Shown in pieces: positions 6,674 to 12,442 of a DNA stretch of 12,442 bases. The first letter of the stretch is position 1, and each line of letters opens with the position of its first letter. Below the pieces are notes generated by a model that was not told the DNA's origin, ran no database searches, and worked only from the letters and a program-made list of their open reading frames with translations. Source of the DNA: Clostridia bacterium (GTDB taxonomy: Bacteria > Bacillota > Clostridia > Christensenellales > Aristaeellaceae); contig JAEDGL010000069.1 of assembly GCA_016297535.1 (NCBI GenBank), positions 1 through 12,442 of the forward strand, written 5' to 3'. Made by a program: the position numbers and the translations under genes.

Positions 6674-7703
6674 TTTTCATTTTCTGGCAGGCGCAAACAC
6701 CGCGCAGGGCTTTTATTCCTGCTTTGATCACATCCTGCCCGCAGCGCAGCGCAGGCGCATGTATTTCATCAAGGGCGGGCCGGGCGTTGGCAAAAGCACG
6801 CTGATGAAACGCTTTGCCCAGGCGGCGGAGGAAAGGGGAATCGAGGTGGAGCGCTTTCACTGCTCCTCCGACCCGGACAGCCTGGACGGCGTCAGCCTGC
6901 CTGCGCTGGGCGTGGGCCTGATGGATGGCACCGCGCCCCATGTGTACGACCCGGCGGTTCCCGGCGCGCGGGACACGCTGATTTCCCTGGGCGATCATCT
7001 GGACGAGGGCGCACTTGCGCCGCATGCGCGCGAGATCATCGCCATCCAGCAGCAGATCTCCGCCAGATTTGTGCGCTGCTACCGCTATCTGGCCGCCTCG
7101 CAGCAGGTGCTGGGCGCGGCGCCGCCGGCGGTGGAAAATGCGGCCAGGGCCCGCGAGCTGGCCCAGCAGCTGGCGCAGAGGCTGCCTTTGCGCGGCGGCA
7201 CGGGCACGGTGCGCAGGCTGTTTGCATCCGCCTTTACGCCCCGGGGACAGATCACCGTAACGGATTTTGCGCCCCTGGAGCGGCGCGTAACGGTGGATTG
7301 CCCCTTTGGAGCGCATGCCACGCAGCTGATGTCGCGCATGAGCGAGGCGGCCGTAGCCCGCGGCCTGCATGTGATTGAGCTGCTGGACCCGCTGCAGCCG
7401 GGTGAGATTGCGCATGTCATCATCCCCGCGCACGGGCTGGCCTTCTGCACGGGCCGCAGGGCCGGGGACGCGCCGGGCGAATGGCTGGAGGCCGATGCGC
7501 TGTTTGAGCTGAAAAACGATCCTGAGCGCGAGCAGAGCTTTGACCGGAACGCCTGCGAGCTGCTTTGGCAGCGGGCTACGGAGCAGCTGACCGCCGCCAA
7601 GGCCCTGCATGACGAGCTGGAGCACTTCTATGTGCAGAACATGGATTTTGACAAATGGCAGGCGGTGCTGGATCAGCTGATCCGGCGTGAGCTGGAGGGC
7701 TGA
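6666..7703 (+). CDS. P-loop ATPase with duplicated domain, second copy lacking Walker A (PRK06851-like family)
   Basis: A 345-residue soluble protein of unknown function. A full Walker A, GGPGVGKST, lies at residues 37-45 (K43). The N-terminal block (about 6-75) and a later block (about 185-265) are two copies of the same unit: FLAGANTAQG matches LFASAFTPRG, and LMKRFAQAAEERGIEVE matches LMSRMSEAAVARGLHVI. In the second copy the P-loop is reduced to CPFGAHATQ, with the Lys replaced by Ala218. Architecture and wording of the motifs recall a Firmicutes family of uncharacterised ATP-binding proteins (PRK06851 type, recalled from memory, not searched). The ATG is chosen by AAGGAGG at 6652-6658; an ATG at 6661 is out of frame. 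It is 73 bp after the PBP gene with no ordinary terminator, so partial co-transcription is likely, but its start is inside a strong hairpin. Confidence 0.78.
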   Translation: MHSFHFLAGANTAQGFYSCFDHILPAAQRRRMYFIKGGPGVGKSTLMKRFAQAAEERGIEVERFHCSSDPDSLDGVSLPALGVGLMDGTAPHVYDPAVPGARDTLISLGDHLDEGALAPHAREIIAIQQQISARFVRCYRYLAASQQVLGAAPPAVENAARARELAQQLAQRLPLRGGTGTVRRLFASAFTPRGQITVTDFAPLERRVTVDCPFGAHATQLMSRMSEAAVARGLHVIELLDPLQPGEIAHVIIPAHGLAFCTGRRAGDAPGEWLEADALFELKNDPEREQSFDRNACELLWQRATEQLTAAKALHDELEHFYVQNMDFDKWQAVLDQLIRRELEG

Positions 7704-7714
7704 AACGCCGCAAA

Positions 7715-7770
7715 CCCCATGGAAGCCATCGGAGGGCACGCGCCTCCCGGCGTTTTCCATGGGGCTTTTT
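7715..7770 (+). terminator. Large hairpin terminator between convergent genes
   Basis: Perfect 10-bp arms CCCCATGGAA (7715-7724) and TTCCATGGGG (7755-7764) enclose a second stem (GCC..GGAGG with CCTCC..GGC, 7725-7751); CTTTTT follows at 7765-7770. This is a good Rho-independent terminator for the plus-strand P-loop gene. Read on the minus strand the same hairpin follows the lipoprotein gene with only a short T run (TTTG), so it probably also ends that transcript, less efficiently. Confidence 0.85.
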
Positions 7771-7787
7771 GCGTATGCGCTTGAAAA

Positions 7788-8429
7788 TCAGGCTCCCGTG
7801 TTGCTCTGAGGCTTGGTTACCTCGGGGGTGCCGCCGCCGGAAATGGTGGAGCCCAGGGACAGCAGCTTGGTCTGCAGCTCTTCAAAGGAGAGGTTGGCGC
7901 TGGTCAGGCTGTTGCGCAGCTCCTTGATGGTGGCATACATTTCCCTGCTGTCGGACACGTGCACGCTGGTAATGGCCTTGTCGATGGTTTCCACCCGTTC
8001 GGTAATCATGTCCTTGAGCCGGTCGGTCAGGCCGCCCTGGTACTGATCATCATACTCGATGGCCACAAGGGCGATGTTTCCGGCCACCACGGCCTCGGCG
8101 TTGTCAATCTCGGAAAGCTTTTCCACCTCGTCGGCGATCTGGTCGGAAACGCGCCGGGCGTCCTCCACGGTATTTACGCCGCCATTGGTCATGGCACCGT
8201 TGGCCGGAGTGTTATCCATACCGCCAACGCCCGCTGTGCCCTGCGTGGCCGAAGGGGACATGCTGATGCTGGGTTCCATGGTACCCGCGGGCTGCGTGGT
8301 AGGCATGGCCGAGGGCGCGCTGGATGCGGTGGGGCTGGTTTGGGGCATGGTATCCGCGTTGCTGGTGCATGCTGTGAACAGCGCCAGACTTAACAGGGTG
8401 ATTGCCAGTAGAATCAGGATCCTTTTCAA
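7788..8429 (-). CDS. YhcN/YlaJ-family sporulation lipoprotein
   Basis: A 213-residue lipoprotein from a TTG start at 8429, supported by AGGAGG 9 bp upstream; the longer GTG-started frame from 8474 would place this ribosome site inside the coding region and is rejected. Residues 1-20 are a lipoprotein signal (KR, long Leu-rich core, lipobox LFTAC) with C21 as the lipidated cysteine. A Ser/Thr/Pro/Met/Gly-rich linker runs to ~84. Residues ~88-175 are the YhcN/YlaJ domain (DARRVSDQIADEVEKL..., VVAGNIALVAIEYDD, ITSVHVSDSREMYATIKEL). Known members sit in spore or forespore membranes and affect outgrowth; the biochemical role is unknown. It is the third gene of the sigma/anti-sigma strand, 96 bp after the anti-sigma gene, with no clear hairpin between, so either shared transcription or its own promoter is possible. 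Confidence 0.85.
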   Translation of the reverse strand: MKRILILLAITLLSLALFTACTSNADTMPQTSPTASSAPSAMPTTQPAGTMEPSISMSPSATQGTAGVGGMDNTPANGAMTNGGVNTVEDARRVSDQIADEVEKLSEIDNAEAVVAGNIALVAIEYDDQYQGGLTDRLKDMITERVETIDKAITSVHVSDSREMYATIKELRNSLTSANLSFEELQTKLLSLGSTISGGGTPEVTKPQSNTGA

Positions 8430-8525
8430 TGCTGTTCGCCTCCTCGCGGCTATTGTGACCCGCGGCTTTCGCACTTATGGCGGAAAAATTTTGATAAACG
8501 AACCGCAGGGAGGCAAAGAGGCTTT

Positions 8526-9719
8526 TCAGCGCACCCGCACGGCGCGGCTCAGGTTGGCGGCGCCGTTTTCCACGGGCGCAAGCCACAGCGCGTCGGGCAG
8601 GCTTTCCACGCAGGGATACAGAAATTCCGCCCAGCTGTCGCCCCAGCCGTTGATGCCGCTGTAGCCCGGGAACAGCTCCGTGCCGTTGCCATCCACCAGG
8701 CGCAGGCTGTTCACCCAGCCGCCGTGCACATCCATGGCGCTGTAGGGCATGATCACGTTGCCCTGCTCATCCGTCCAGCCCTCGCCGTGAAGGGTTTTGA
8801 AATCCGCAAGCGCCCGGGGATTGCCTTCCAGCTGCAGGGTGATGTAGGTCATCAGCGGCGAAAACGCCGCTTCGCTTACCTGCACGGTTGCCTCGCTCAG
8901 CTCTACGGGCTGGTTGGGGTGCAGGGTGACCACCCTGTCCAGCATATCGCCCACATCCAGCGTAAAGGTTACCAATCCCTCATCCGGCATTTTGAAATTT
9001 CCGTTTTCATCCCGCCATTCGGGATGCTCGTACAGCGGGAAATATTTGGAGGTATCTGGCTTTTGGCCGATGGGCAAGCTGATGTCCACGCTGCCCTTGA
9101 GCTGTACGTTGCCCGCATCCAGCCGCCAGTATTCGGTTACGATGATTTCGCCCGGCACATCGCTGCCGGTGGTAATGCCGCCGGAGCCGGCAAACATCTC
9201 CATGTTCTGCCCGTCAATCCAGAAATGGTCCGTCCACCAGCCCACGTTGTATTGGTCAAGCAGGGCTGCATCCTCCGGAAGAATGCCCTCGGTCAGCCGG
9301 CCGTTTTCGTAAATGCCAAAGGCGCGATCCACCCCCGGCAGGCGGTAGCTGTAGCGCAAAAGGAGGATGCGGCCGTCGTAGCCCGCCTCGGTAATGGCAA
9401 TTTCCACGCCGTTGACGGTGGTTTGGGCCAGATGGGCCTGCATCACCTGACCGGCGTTTACCGGGTTGGAGCCGGTGAGAAAGCTGAGGCTGTCAAAAAT
9501 GCTCCAGCGATAGGCGGCAAAGGCCGCGGTGGCCAGCAGCAGGGCCAGGATCAGCCCCAGCGCCAGCGCGCGGCGGGGGCGAAGGAGCGCACGGCCGGCC
9601 TGCGGCGCCTTTTCCTGCTGCACAATTTCATCCAGCGTTTGCTGCATGGCAGCATGAAACGACTGCGGCACCTCCGGCATGGCCTGGCTCAGGCGCTTCT
9701 GAAGCTCTTTTTGGTTCAT
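8526..9719 (-). CDS. Probable membrane anti-sigma factor with large extracytoplasmic domain
   Basis: A 397-residue single-pass membrane protein. Residues 1-50 are cytosolic, with a MPEVPQSFHAAMQQTLDEI segment typical of Clostridia anti-sigma partners (DUF4179-like N-termini); a transmembrane helix spans about 51-70; the remaining ~325 residues lie outside and are rich in Trp, Gly and Asn with β-strand-like alternation and no enzyme motif I recognise. The start ATG 9719 is set by GGAGGAGG 7 bp upstream and overlaps the sigma stop by 4 bp (ATGA). This coupling, and the order sigma then membrane protein, are the main grounds for calling it the cognate anti-sigma: the cytosolic part would hold the sigma factor until an envelope signal is sensed outside. 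No zinc HHCC anti-sigma motif is present, so it is not of the ZAS type. Confidence 0.75.
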   Translation of the reverse strand: MNQKELQKRLSQAMPEVPQSFHAAMQQTLDEIVQQEKAPQAGRALLRPRRALALGLILALLLATAAFAAYRWSIFDSLSFLTGSNPVNAGQVMQAHLAQTTVNGVEIAITEAGYDGRILLLRYSYRLPGVDRAFGIYENGRLTEGILPEDAALLDQYNVGWWTDHFWIDGQNMEMFAGSGGITTGSDVPGEIIVTEYWRLDAGNVQLKGSVDISLPIGQKPDTSKYFPLYEHPEWRDENGNFKMPDEGLVTFTLDVGDMLDRVVTLHPNQPVELSEATVQVSEAAFSPLMTYITLQLEGNPRALADFKTLHGEGWTDEQGNVIMPYSAMDVHGGWVNSLRLVDGNGTELFPGYSGINGWGDSWAEFLYPCVESLPDALWLAPVENGAANLSRAVRVR

Positions 9720-10201
9720 CGGGATTCCTCCTCCCATTCGTCGCTAAGCAGCACGCCCAGCCTTTGCCGGGCGCTTTTCAGTCGGGATTTGACCGTGCCC
9801 TGGGGCAAGCCCGTCATGGCCGATATTTCCTGCACGGAGCAGCCCTCCAGATAGTGCAGTACAATCATCATGCGCCATTCGGGCCTGAGCTGGCCGATGG
9901 CTTCCATCAGCTCCAGCGGCTGCTCGGGCGCGGCAACGGCATCAACCGCCTCGCCCAGCGCGAAAAAACTGCGCCTTTTCCGCTTTCGTAGCATGTCGTT
10001 GCACTCATTTACCAGAATCCGCATCAGCCAGGGCTTGAATTTGTCCATGCTGCGCAGCGTGTGCCGCTTTTGCCAGGCATGGGTCAGCGCCTCCTGCACA
10101 GCGTCCGCGCAGTCCTCGTTGCTGCGCAGGAGGGACCAGCTGACGTGGTACATCAGCTTTTCCAGCTGCAGGGCCTCGCGCTGAAAGGTGATGGCGTCCA
10201 C
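9716..10201 (-). CDS. ECF (sigma-70 group 4) RNA polymerase sigma factor
   Basis: A 161-residue extracytoplasmic-function sigma factor. Region 2 covers about residues 8-76 with SNEDCADAVQEALTHAW (27-43) and FKPWLMRILVNECNDMLRK (55-73). A 25-residue linker follows, then region 4 at about 98-152 with LRPEWRMMIVLHYLEG and a helix-turn-helix at about 123-146 (VQEISAMTGLPQGTVKSRLKSARQRL). The length is usual for the class. The start is GTG at 10201, with AAAGGAG ending 10 bp upstream; there is no nearby ATG alternative. Its stop overlaps the anti-sigma start (ATGA). ECF operons are commonly autoregulated, but the promoter region here does not show an unambiguous ECF site. Confidence 0.93.
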   Translation of the reverse strand: MDAITFQREALQLEKLMYHVSWSLLRSNEDCADAVQEALTHAWQKRHTLRSMDKFKPWLMRILVNECNDMLRKRKRRSFFALGEAVDAVAAPEQPLELMEAIGQLRPEWRMMIVLHYLEGCSVQEISAMTGLPQGTVKSRLKSARQRLGVLLSDEWEEESR

Positions 10202-10222
10202 TTTGGTATCGCTCCTTTCGGG

Positions 10223-10258
10223 GGATATGGGGATGATTCCCGCGGGTTTCGTATATCA
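10223..10258 (-). promoter_or_regulatory. Candidate promoter region of the ECF sigma operon
   Basis: Two weak possibilities overlap upstream of the sigma gene. One is an extended -10, TGATATACG (10258-10250 on the minus strand), without a good -35. The other is an ECF-like GAAACC at 10250-10245 followed after 16 bp by ATAT, but this would start transcription almost on the ribosome site. The palindrome CCCGCGGG (10239-10246) lies between them and could be an operator. Low certainty. Confidence 0.3.
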
Positions 10259-10302
10259 GACGCAGGAAAAAAGAAAACGGATGATGCCGGGCAAAGTTTT
10301 TG

Positions 10303-10338
10303 AAAAAAAGAACGGGACGAAGGTTTGGTTCGTCCCGT
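10303..10338 (-). terminator. Rho-independent terminator after the sugar kinase gene
   Basis: Perfect 10-bp arms ACGGGACGAA (10312-10321) and TTCGTCCCGT (10329-10338) around a 7-base loop. On the minus strand the stem is followed by TTCTTTTTTTC (seven consecutive T at 10309-10303), a strong classical terminator 24 bp past the kinase stop. It isolates the kinase transcript from the sigma operon on the same strand. Confidence 0.92.
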
Positions 10339-10361
10339 CGTCAGACGGCAGTTCCGCCGGC

Positions 10362-11270
10362 TTATAATGCAAGCGCCAGCCTGGCCGCGCCCTGCGCGGG
10401 CGTGCCCCGTGCGGGGATCACCCGCAGCCCCGGACAGGCGCCCTGGCACAGGCGGGTGACCTCGCGGTGGATGAAACCGCATTTGAGAAGAATGCTGCCG
10501 ATCATGGCAAGCTCGCCGCTGTCAAGCGCAAGCGTATGCCACACGCCCCGGACCAGCTCGCTCAGCTCCCCGGCGGCCTTTTTGGCAATGCGCGCGGCGG
10601 CCTCGTCGCCCAGCTCCAGCGCCTTTGTCATCAGCGGTGCCAGGGCGGCCACCTCCTTTTTGCCGGTGCTGGGCGCGTACAGCCAGGTAACGATATCGCG
10701 GCTGGTTGCAAAGCCCATCTGCTCGCGCAAAAGCCCTGTCAGCGCCGTGGGCGCAAGGCGGCCGTCCATGGCGCGCACCGCCGCGGCCAGCACATCGCGG
10801 CCGATGGCGTAGCCGCCGCCCTCGTCATCAATCAGGTGGCCGCAGCCGCCCGCGCGCGCCGTGCGGCCCTGCGCATCCTGCCCGCAGCAGATGCTGCCCG
10901 TGCCGGCAATGAGCACCGCGCCCGCGCCGTTGATGGCCCCGGCCAGGGCAATCTCCTGATCGCCCTTGAGCAAAAGCTTGCCCCGGTAGCCGCAGCCGCG
11001 CACCGTTTGCGAAAGAAAGCCGCCCACCTGCTCGTTGCTCACGCCCGCCGTGCCGATCACCAGCCCCGCGCAGGCCTCCAGCCCGCCCGGCTGCCCGGCC
11101 ATAAACGCGATGCAATCCCGGATGGACTGGCCCACGCGCTCCTTGCCCGCACCGTTTACATTCATGGGGCCAAAGCACCGGCCGGCCACAGGGGTACCGT
11201 CCGCGTTTACGCAGAGCACCTCGGTTTTGGTGCCGCCGCCGTCCCAGCCGCAGTAATAACGCTCGTTCAT
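10362..11270 (-). CDS. BadF/BadG/BcrA-family ATPase, N-acetylglucosamine-kinase-like
   Basis: A 302-residue ASKHA-fold kinase. Phosphate-1 loop WDGGGTKTEV (residues 9-18), an aspartate in KGDQEIALAG (D104) at the usual catalytic-base position, phosphate-2 loop IAGTGSICCG (121-130), and the family motif GGCGHLIDDEGGGYAIGR (141-158), which stands where homologues have GWG.LLGDEGSGY. The late adenosine loop is around IGSILLKCG. Such enzymes phosphorylate amino sugars such as GlcNAc, but the family also contains glucosamine kinases and benzoyl-CoA-reductase-type activators; the absence of cysteine ligands of the activator type and the length favour a sugar kinase. ATG 11270 is preceded by AAGGAG at 8 bp. 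It is a single-gene transcript with a near-consensus promoter and its own terminator, with no transporter or deacetylase beside it. Confidence 0.85.
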   Translation of the reverse strand: MNERYYCGWDGGGTKTEVLCVNADGTPVAGRCFGPMNVNGAGKERVGQSIRDCIAFMAGQPGGLEACAGLVIGTAGVSNEQVGGFLSQTVRGCGYRGKLLLKGDQEIALAGAINGAGAVLIAGTGSICCGQDAQGRTARAGGCGHLIDDEGGGYAIGRDVLAAAVRAMDGRLAPTALTGLLREQMGFATSRDIVTWLYAPSTGKKEVAALAPLMTKALELGDEAAARIAKKAAGELSELVRGVWHTLALDSGELAMIGSILLKCGFIHREVTRLCQGACPGLRVIPARGTPAQGAARLALAL

Positions 11271-11305
11271 AGAATGGACTCCTTGTGCATGATTGCTTTT
11301 TTCTC

Positions 11306-11334
11306 AGTATAGAAAACGGCGCGGGCAAAGTCAA
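11306..11334 (-). promoter_or_regulatory. Sigma-A-type promoter of the sugar kinase gene
   Basis: On the minus strand TTGACT (11334-11329), exactly 17 bp, then TATACT (11311-11306): each box is one base from consensus. Transcription would start around 11299-11301, giving a ~30-base leader before the ATG at 11270. Its -35 is 8 bp from the -35 of the divergent promoter. Confidence 0.85.
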
Positions 11335-11342
11335 GCGCAAAC

Positions 11343-11371
11343 TTGCAAGCGCCTTCAAACCGTGGTACAAT
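11343..11371 (+). promoter_or_regulatory. Sigma-A-type promoter of the MazG-like / HD operon
   Basis: TTGCAA (11343-11348), exactly 17 bp, then TACAAT (11366-11371). Predicted start near 11378, giving a ~30-base leader ahead of GGAGG (11396-11400) and the ATG at 11407. A 7-bp direct repeat CAAGCGC (11332-11338 and 11346-11352) covers parts of both divergent -35 boxes and is a possible regulator site. Confidence 0.82.
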
Positions 11372-11406
11372 CGGTGAAACTGCAAAGGAACGGACGGAGG
11401 GATCCC

Positions 11407-11733
11407 ATGGCGCACTTTACCGTGGATGAAATGCTGAGCATGCAGCGCAGGCTGCAGGAAAAGTACCGTGACCAGTGGGAGCCCATTTCTCCCGAAACGG
11501 CAAGGCAGAAGCTGCTGTGGATGGTGAGCGAGGTGGGCGAGGTGATTGACATTGTCAAAAAGCAGGGCGATGAACAGATCATGCGGGACGCCGCCGTCCG
11601 GGCGCATTTTGTGGAGGAAATGGCGGATGTGCTGATGTATTTCGGCGATGTGATGCTCTGCTACGGTATTACGGAGCAGGAGCTGAAGCAGATCCATGAA
11701 GCCAAATTTGAAAGGAACATGAGCCGCTGGTAA
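11407..11733 (+). CDS. MazG-like nucleotide pyrophosphohydrolase (all-alpha NTP-PPase)
   Basis: A 108-residue, mostly helical protein. The MazG/dUTPase-like metal-binding pattern is visible: E42-V-G-E45 in KLLWMVSEVGEVIDIVKK and E71-M-A-D74 in HFVEEMADVLMYF, the paired ExxE and ExxD acidic motifs that bind Mg2+ and the triphosphate. Such enzymes hydrolyse (d)NTPs to the monophosphate and pyrophosphate, cleaning non-canonical nucleotides or lowering dCTP/dUTP; the substrate cannot be told from sequence. A single small domain, against two in long MazG. The start ATG 11407 follows GGAGG by 6 bp; a longer frame from 11293 begins upstream of the promoter and is rejected. The HD-domain gene follows after 34 bp in the same operon, suggesting linked work on nucleotide phosphates. 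Confidence 0.85.
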   Translation: MAHFTVDEMLSMQRRLQEKYRDQWEPISPETARQKLLWMVSEVGEVIDIVKKQGDEQIMRDAAVRAHFVEEMADVLMYFGDVMLCYGITEQELKQIHEAKFERNMSRW

Positions 11734-11767
11734 GCCCCGGCGAATGAACGGCAAAGGAGGAAGGTAC

Positions 11768-12349
11768 ATGACATGCAATCTGACCCGCGAGCAGGCGCTT
11801 GCGCTGCTCAGGGAGTACAACAGGGAGAGCTTTCATATCCAGCACGCGCTTACGGTGGAGGGCGTGATGCGCTGGTTTGCCAACGAGCTGGGCTACGGCG
11901 CGGACGCGGATTTCTGGGCCACGGTGGGACTATTGCACGATATTGATTTTGAAAACTGGCCGCAGGAGCATTGCGTCAAGGCGCCCGAGCTGCTGCGCCC
12001 GGCAGGCGTGGGCGAGGAGATGATCCACGCCATCTGCTCCCACGGCTACGGCATTTGCAGCGATGTGGAGCCGGAGCATCCTATGGAGAAGGTACTTTTT
12101 GCCGCCGACGAGCTCACCGGCCTGATTGGCGCGGCGGCGCTGATGCGGCCCTCCAAAAGCGTGATGGATATGGAGGTTTCCTCCATCAAAAAGAAGTTCA
12201 AGGATAAAAAGTTCGCCGCCGGCTGCTCGCGCGAGGTGATCCAGCAGGGAGCGGAGCGCCTTGGCTGGGAGCTGCCCGTGTTGTTTGAAAAAACCCTCGC
12301 CGCCATGCAAAGCTGCGAGGAAGCCATCCGCAACGAAATGAGCCTGTAA
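11768..12349 (+). CDS. HD-domain phosphohydrolase
   Basis: A 193-residue cytosolic protein. HD-superfamily metal ligands are in order: H26 in HIQHALTVEGVM, H57-D58 in GLLHDIDFE, a further H92 in ICSHGYG, and D114 in FAADELTGLIGAAAL. The C-terminal half has a strongly conserved-looking basic block (SIKKKFKDKKFAAGCSREVI). Related small HD proteins are widespread in Clostridia, mostly unassigned, and hydrolyse phosphomonoesters or nucleotides. ATG 11768 is set by AAAGGAGG (GGAGG 11756-11760, 7 bp spacing); an in-frame ATG at 11744 precedes that site and is rejected. It shares an operon with the MazG-like gene. Confidence 0.85.
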   Translation: MTCNLTREQALALLREYNRESFHIQHALTVEGVMRWFANELGYGADADFWATVGLLHDIDFENWPQEHCVKAPELLRPAGVGEEMIHAICSHGYGICSDVEPEHPMEKVLFAADELTGLIGAAALMRPSKSVMDMEVSSIKKKFKDKKFAAGCSREVIQQGAERLGWELPVLFEKTLAAMQSCEEAIRNEMSL

Positions 12350-12359
12350 GAACAACCAA

Positions 12360-12391
12360 GAGCGCTCTGCCTTCTGTTTGGCAGAGCGCTC
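12360..12391. terminator. Perfect 12-bp hairpin after the HD gene
   Basis: GAGCGCTCTGCC (12360-12371) and GGCAGAGCGCTC (12380-12391) pair perfectly around TTCTGTTT, 11 bp after the HD stop. On the plus strand no T tract follows, which is unusual for a Rho-independent terminator; on the minus strand the flank is T-rich (CTTGGTTGTTC), so it may serve a convergent gene to the right, or act as an RNA 3'-end stabiliser. Confidence 0.6.
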
Positions 12392-12395
12392 AGCG

Positions 12396-12430
12396 TGTCG
12401 AAAAAGCTCGCTTCGCGATCTTTTCCGACA
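12396..12430. repeat. Long imperfect hairpin, possible dispersed intergenic repeat
   Basis: Arms TGTCGAAAAAGCTCGC (12396-12411) and GCGATCTTTTCCGACA (12415-12430) pair at 14 of 16 positions around a 3-base loop. It directly follows the previous hairpin. The TGTCG-A-rich / T-rich-CGACA ends resemble small REP-like elements seen between genes in gut Clostridia, but with only one copy in the window the repeat status is inference. Confidence 0.45.
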
Positions 12431-12442
12431 GAAACTGGCGGA

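Noticed and set aside
8430..8474. GTG start 15 codons upstream for the YhcN/YlaJ lipoprotein
   Set aside because: AGGAGG falls inside that extension and is correctly spaced for TTG 8429, which also leaves a normal-length lipoprotein signal peptide.
8460..8510. Possible forespore (sigma-G/F-like) promoter GTTTA-15-CATAAGT before the lipoprotein gene
   Set aside because: The -35 box mismatches the known pattern and the spacing is short; it is not strong enough to list as a feature, although the gene family is forespore-expressed in Bacillus.
11293..11406. Longer N-terminus for the MazG-like protein
   Set aside because: It would begin upstream of the predicted promoter and transcript start; the extension is basic and unrelated to the family, and ATG 11407 has a proper ribosome site.

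Overview
The window looks like a chromosomal segment of a GC-rich (by eye around 60% or a little more), spore-forming member of the Bacillota, class Clostridia. The evidence is the gene order rlmB - rae1/yacP - sigH, which matches the Bacillus/Clostridia sigH neighbourhood, a complete SigH with very high identity to the Bacillus type, a YhcN/YlaJ-type sporulation lipoprotein, and Clostridia-style ribosome binding sites (AGGAGG) before nearly every gene. I cannot name the genus. I see no tRNA, rRNA, CRISPR array, transposase or phage gene, and no gap between genes longer than about 165 bp.

Layout. (1) 1-2731, plus strand: the 3' end of thyX (flavin-dependent thymidylate synthase), then rlmB (23S rRNA 2'-O-methyltransferase with a long charged N-terminal extension), rae1/yacP (NYN ribosome-associated mRNA endonuclease) and sigH, closed by a hairpin terminator at 2736-2775. 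(2) 2804-6592, plus strand: a tightly coupled three-gene cell-wall operon: a membrane-anchored FHA-like protein, a FtsW/RodA/SpoVE-family SEDS polymerase and a class B penicillin-binding protein. (3) 6666-7703, plus strand: an unrecognised-function P-loop ATPase made of two diverged copies of one domain, the second without a working Walker A. Its start site lies inside a strong two-tier RNA hairpin. A large hairpin at 7715-7770 ends it and separates it from convergent genes. (4) 7788-10201, minus strand: ECF sigma factor, overlapping anti-sigma-like membrane protein with a large extracellular part, then the YhcN/YlaJ-type lipoprotein. (5) 10362-11270, minus strand: a BadF/BadG/NAGK-type sugar kinase with its own terminator and a near-consensus promoter. 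(6) 11407-12349, plus strand: a MazG-like nucleotide pyrophosphohydrolase and an HD-domain phosphohydrolase, driven from a second near-consensus promoter placed back-to-back with the kinase promoter. The window ends in two strong hairpins, the last of which may be a dispersed repeat.

How it fits together. The first two blocks are core functions: nucleotide synthesis, ribosome maturation, mRNA decay, stationary-phase/sporulation transcription, and septal or elongation peptidoglycan synthesis. The sigma/anti-sigma pair is a likely envelope stress sensor. The last block pairs kinase and nucleotide-phosphate hydrolases around one divergent control region. No clearly new multi-gene system is evident. 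The most unusual points are the structured translation start and degenerate duplicated P-loop of the 6666-7703 gene, the FHA domain lacking its canonical phosphothreonine-binding residues, and the terminal hairpins.
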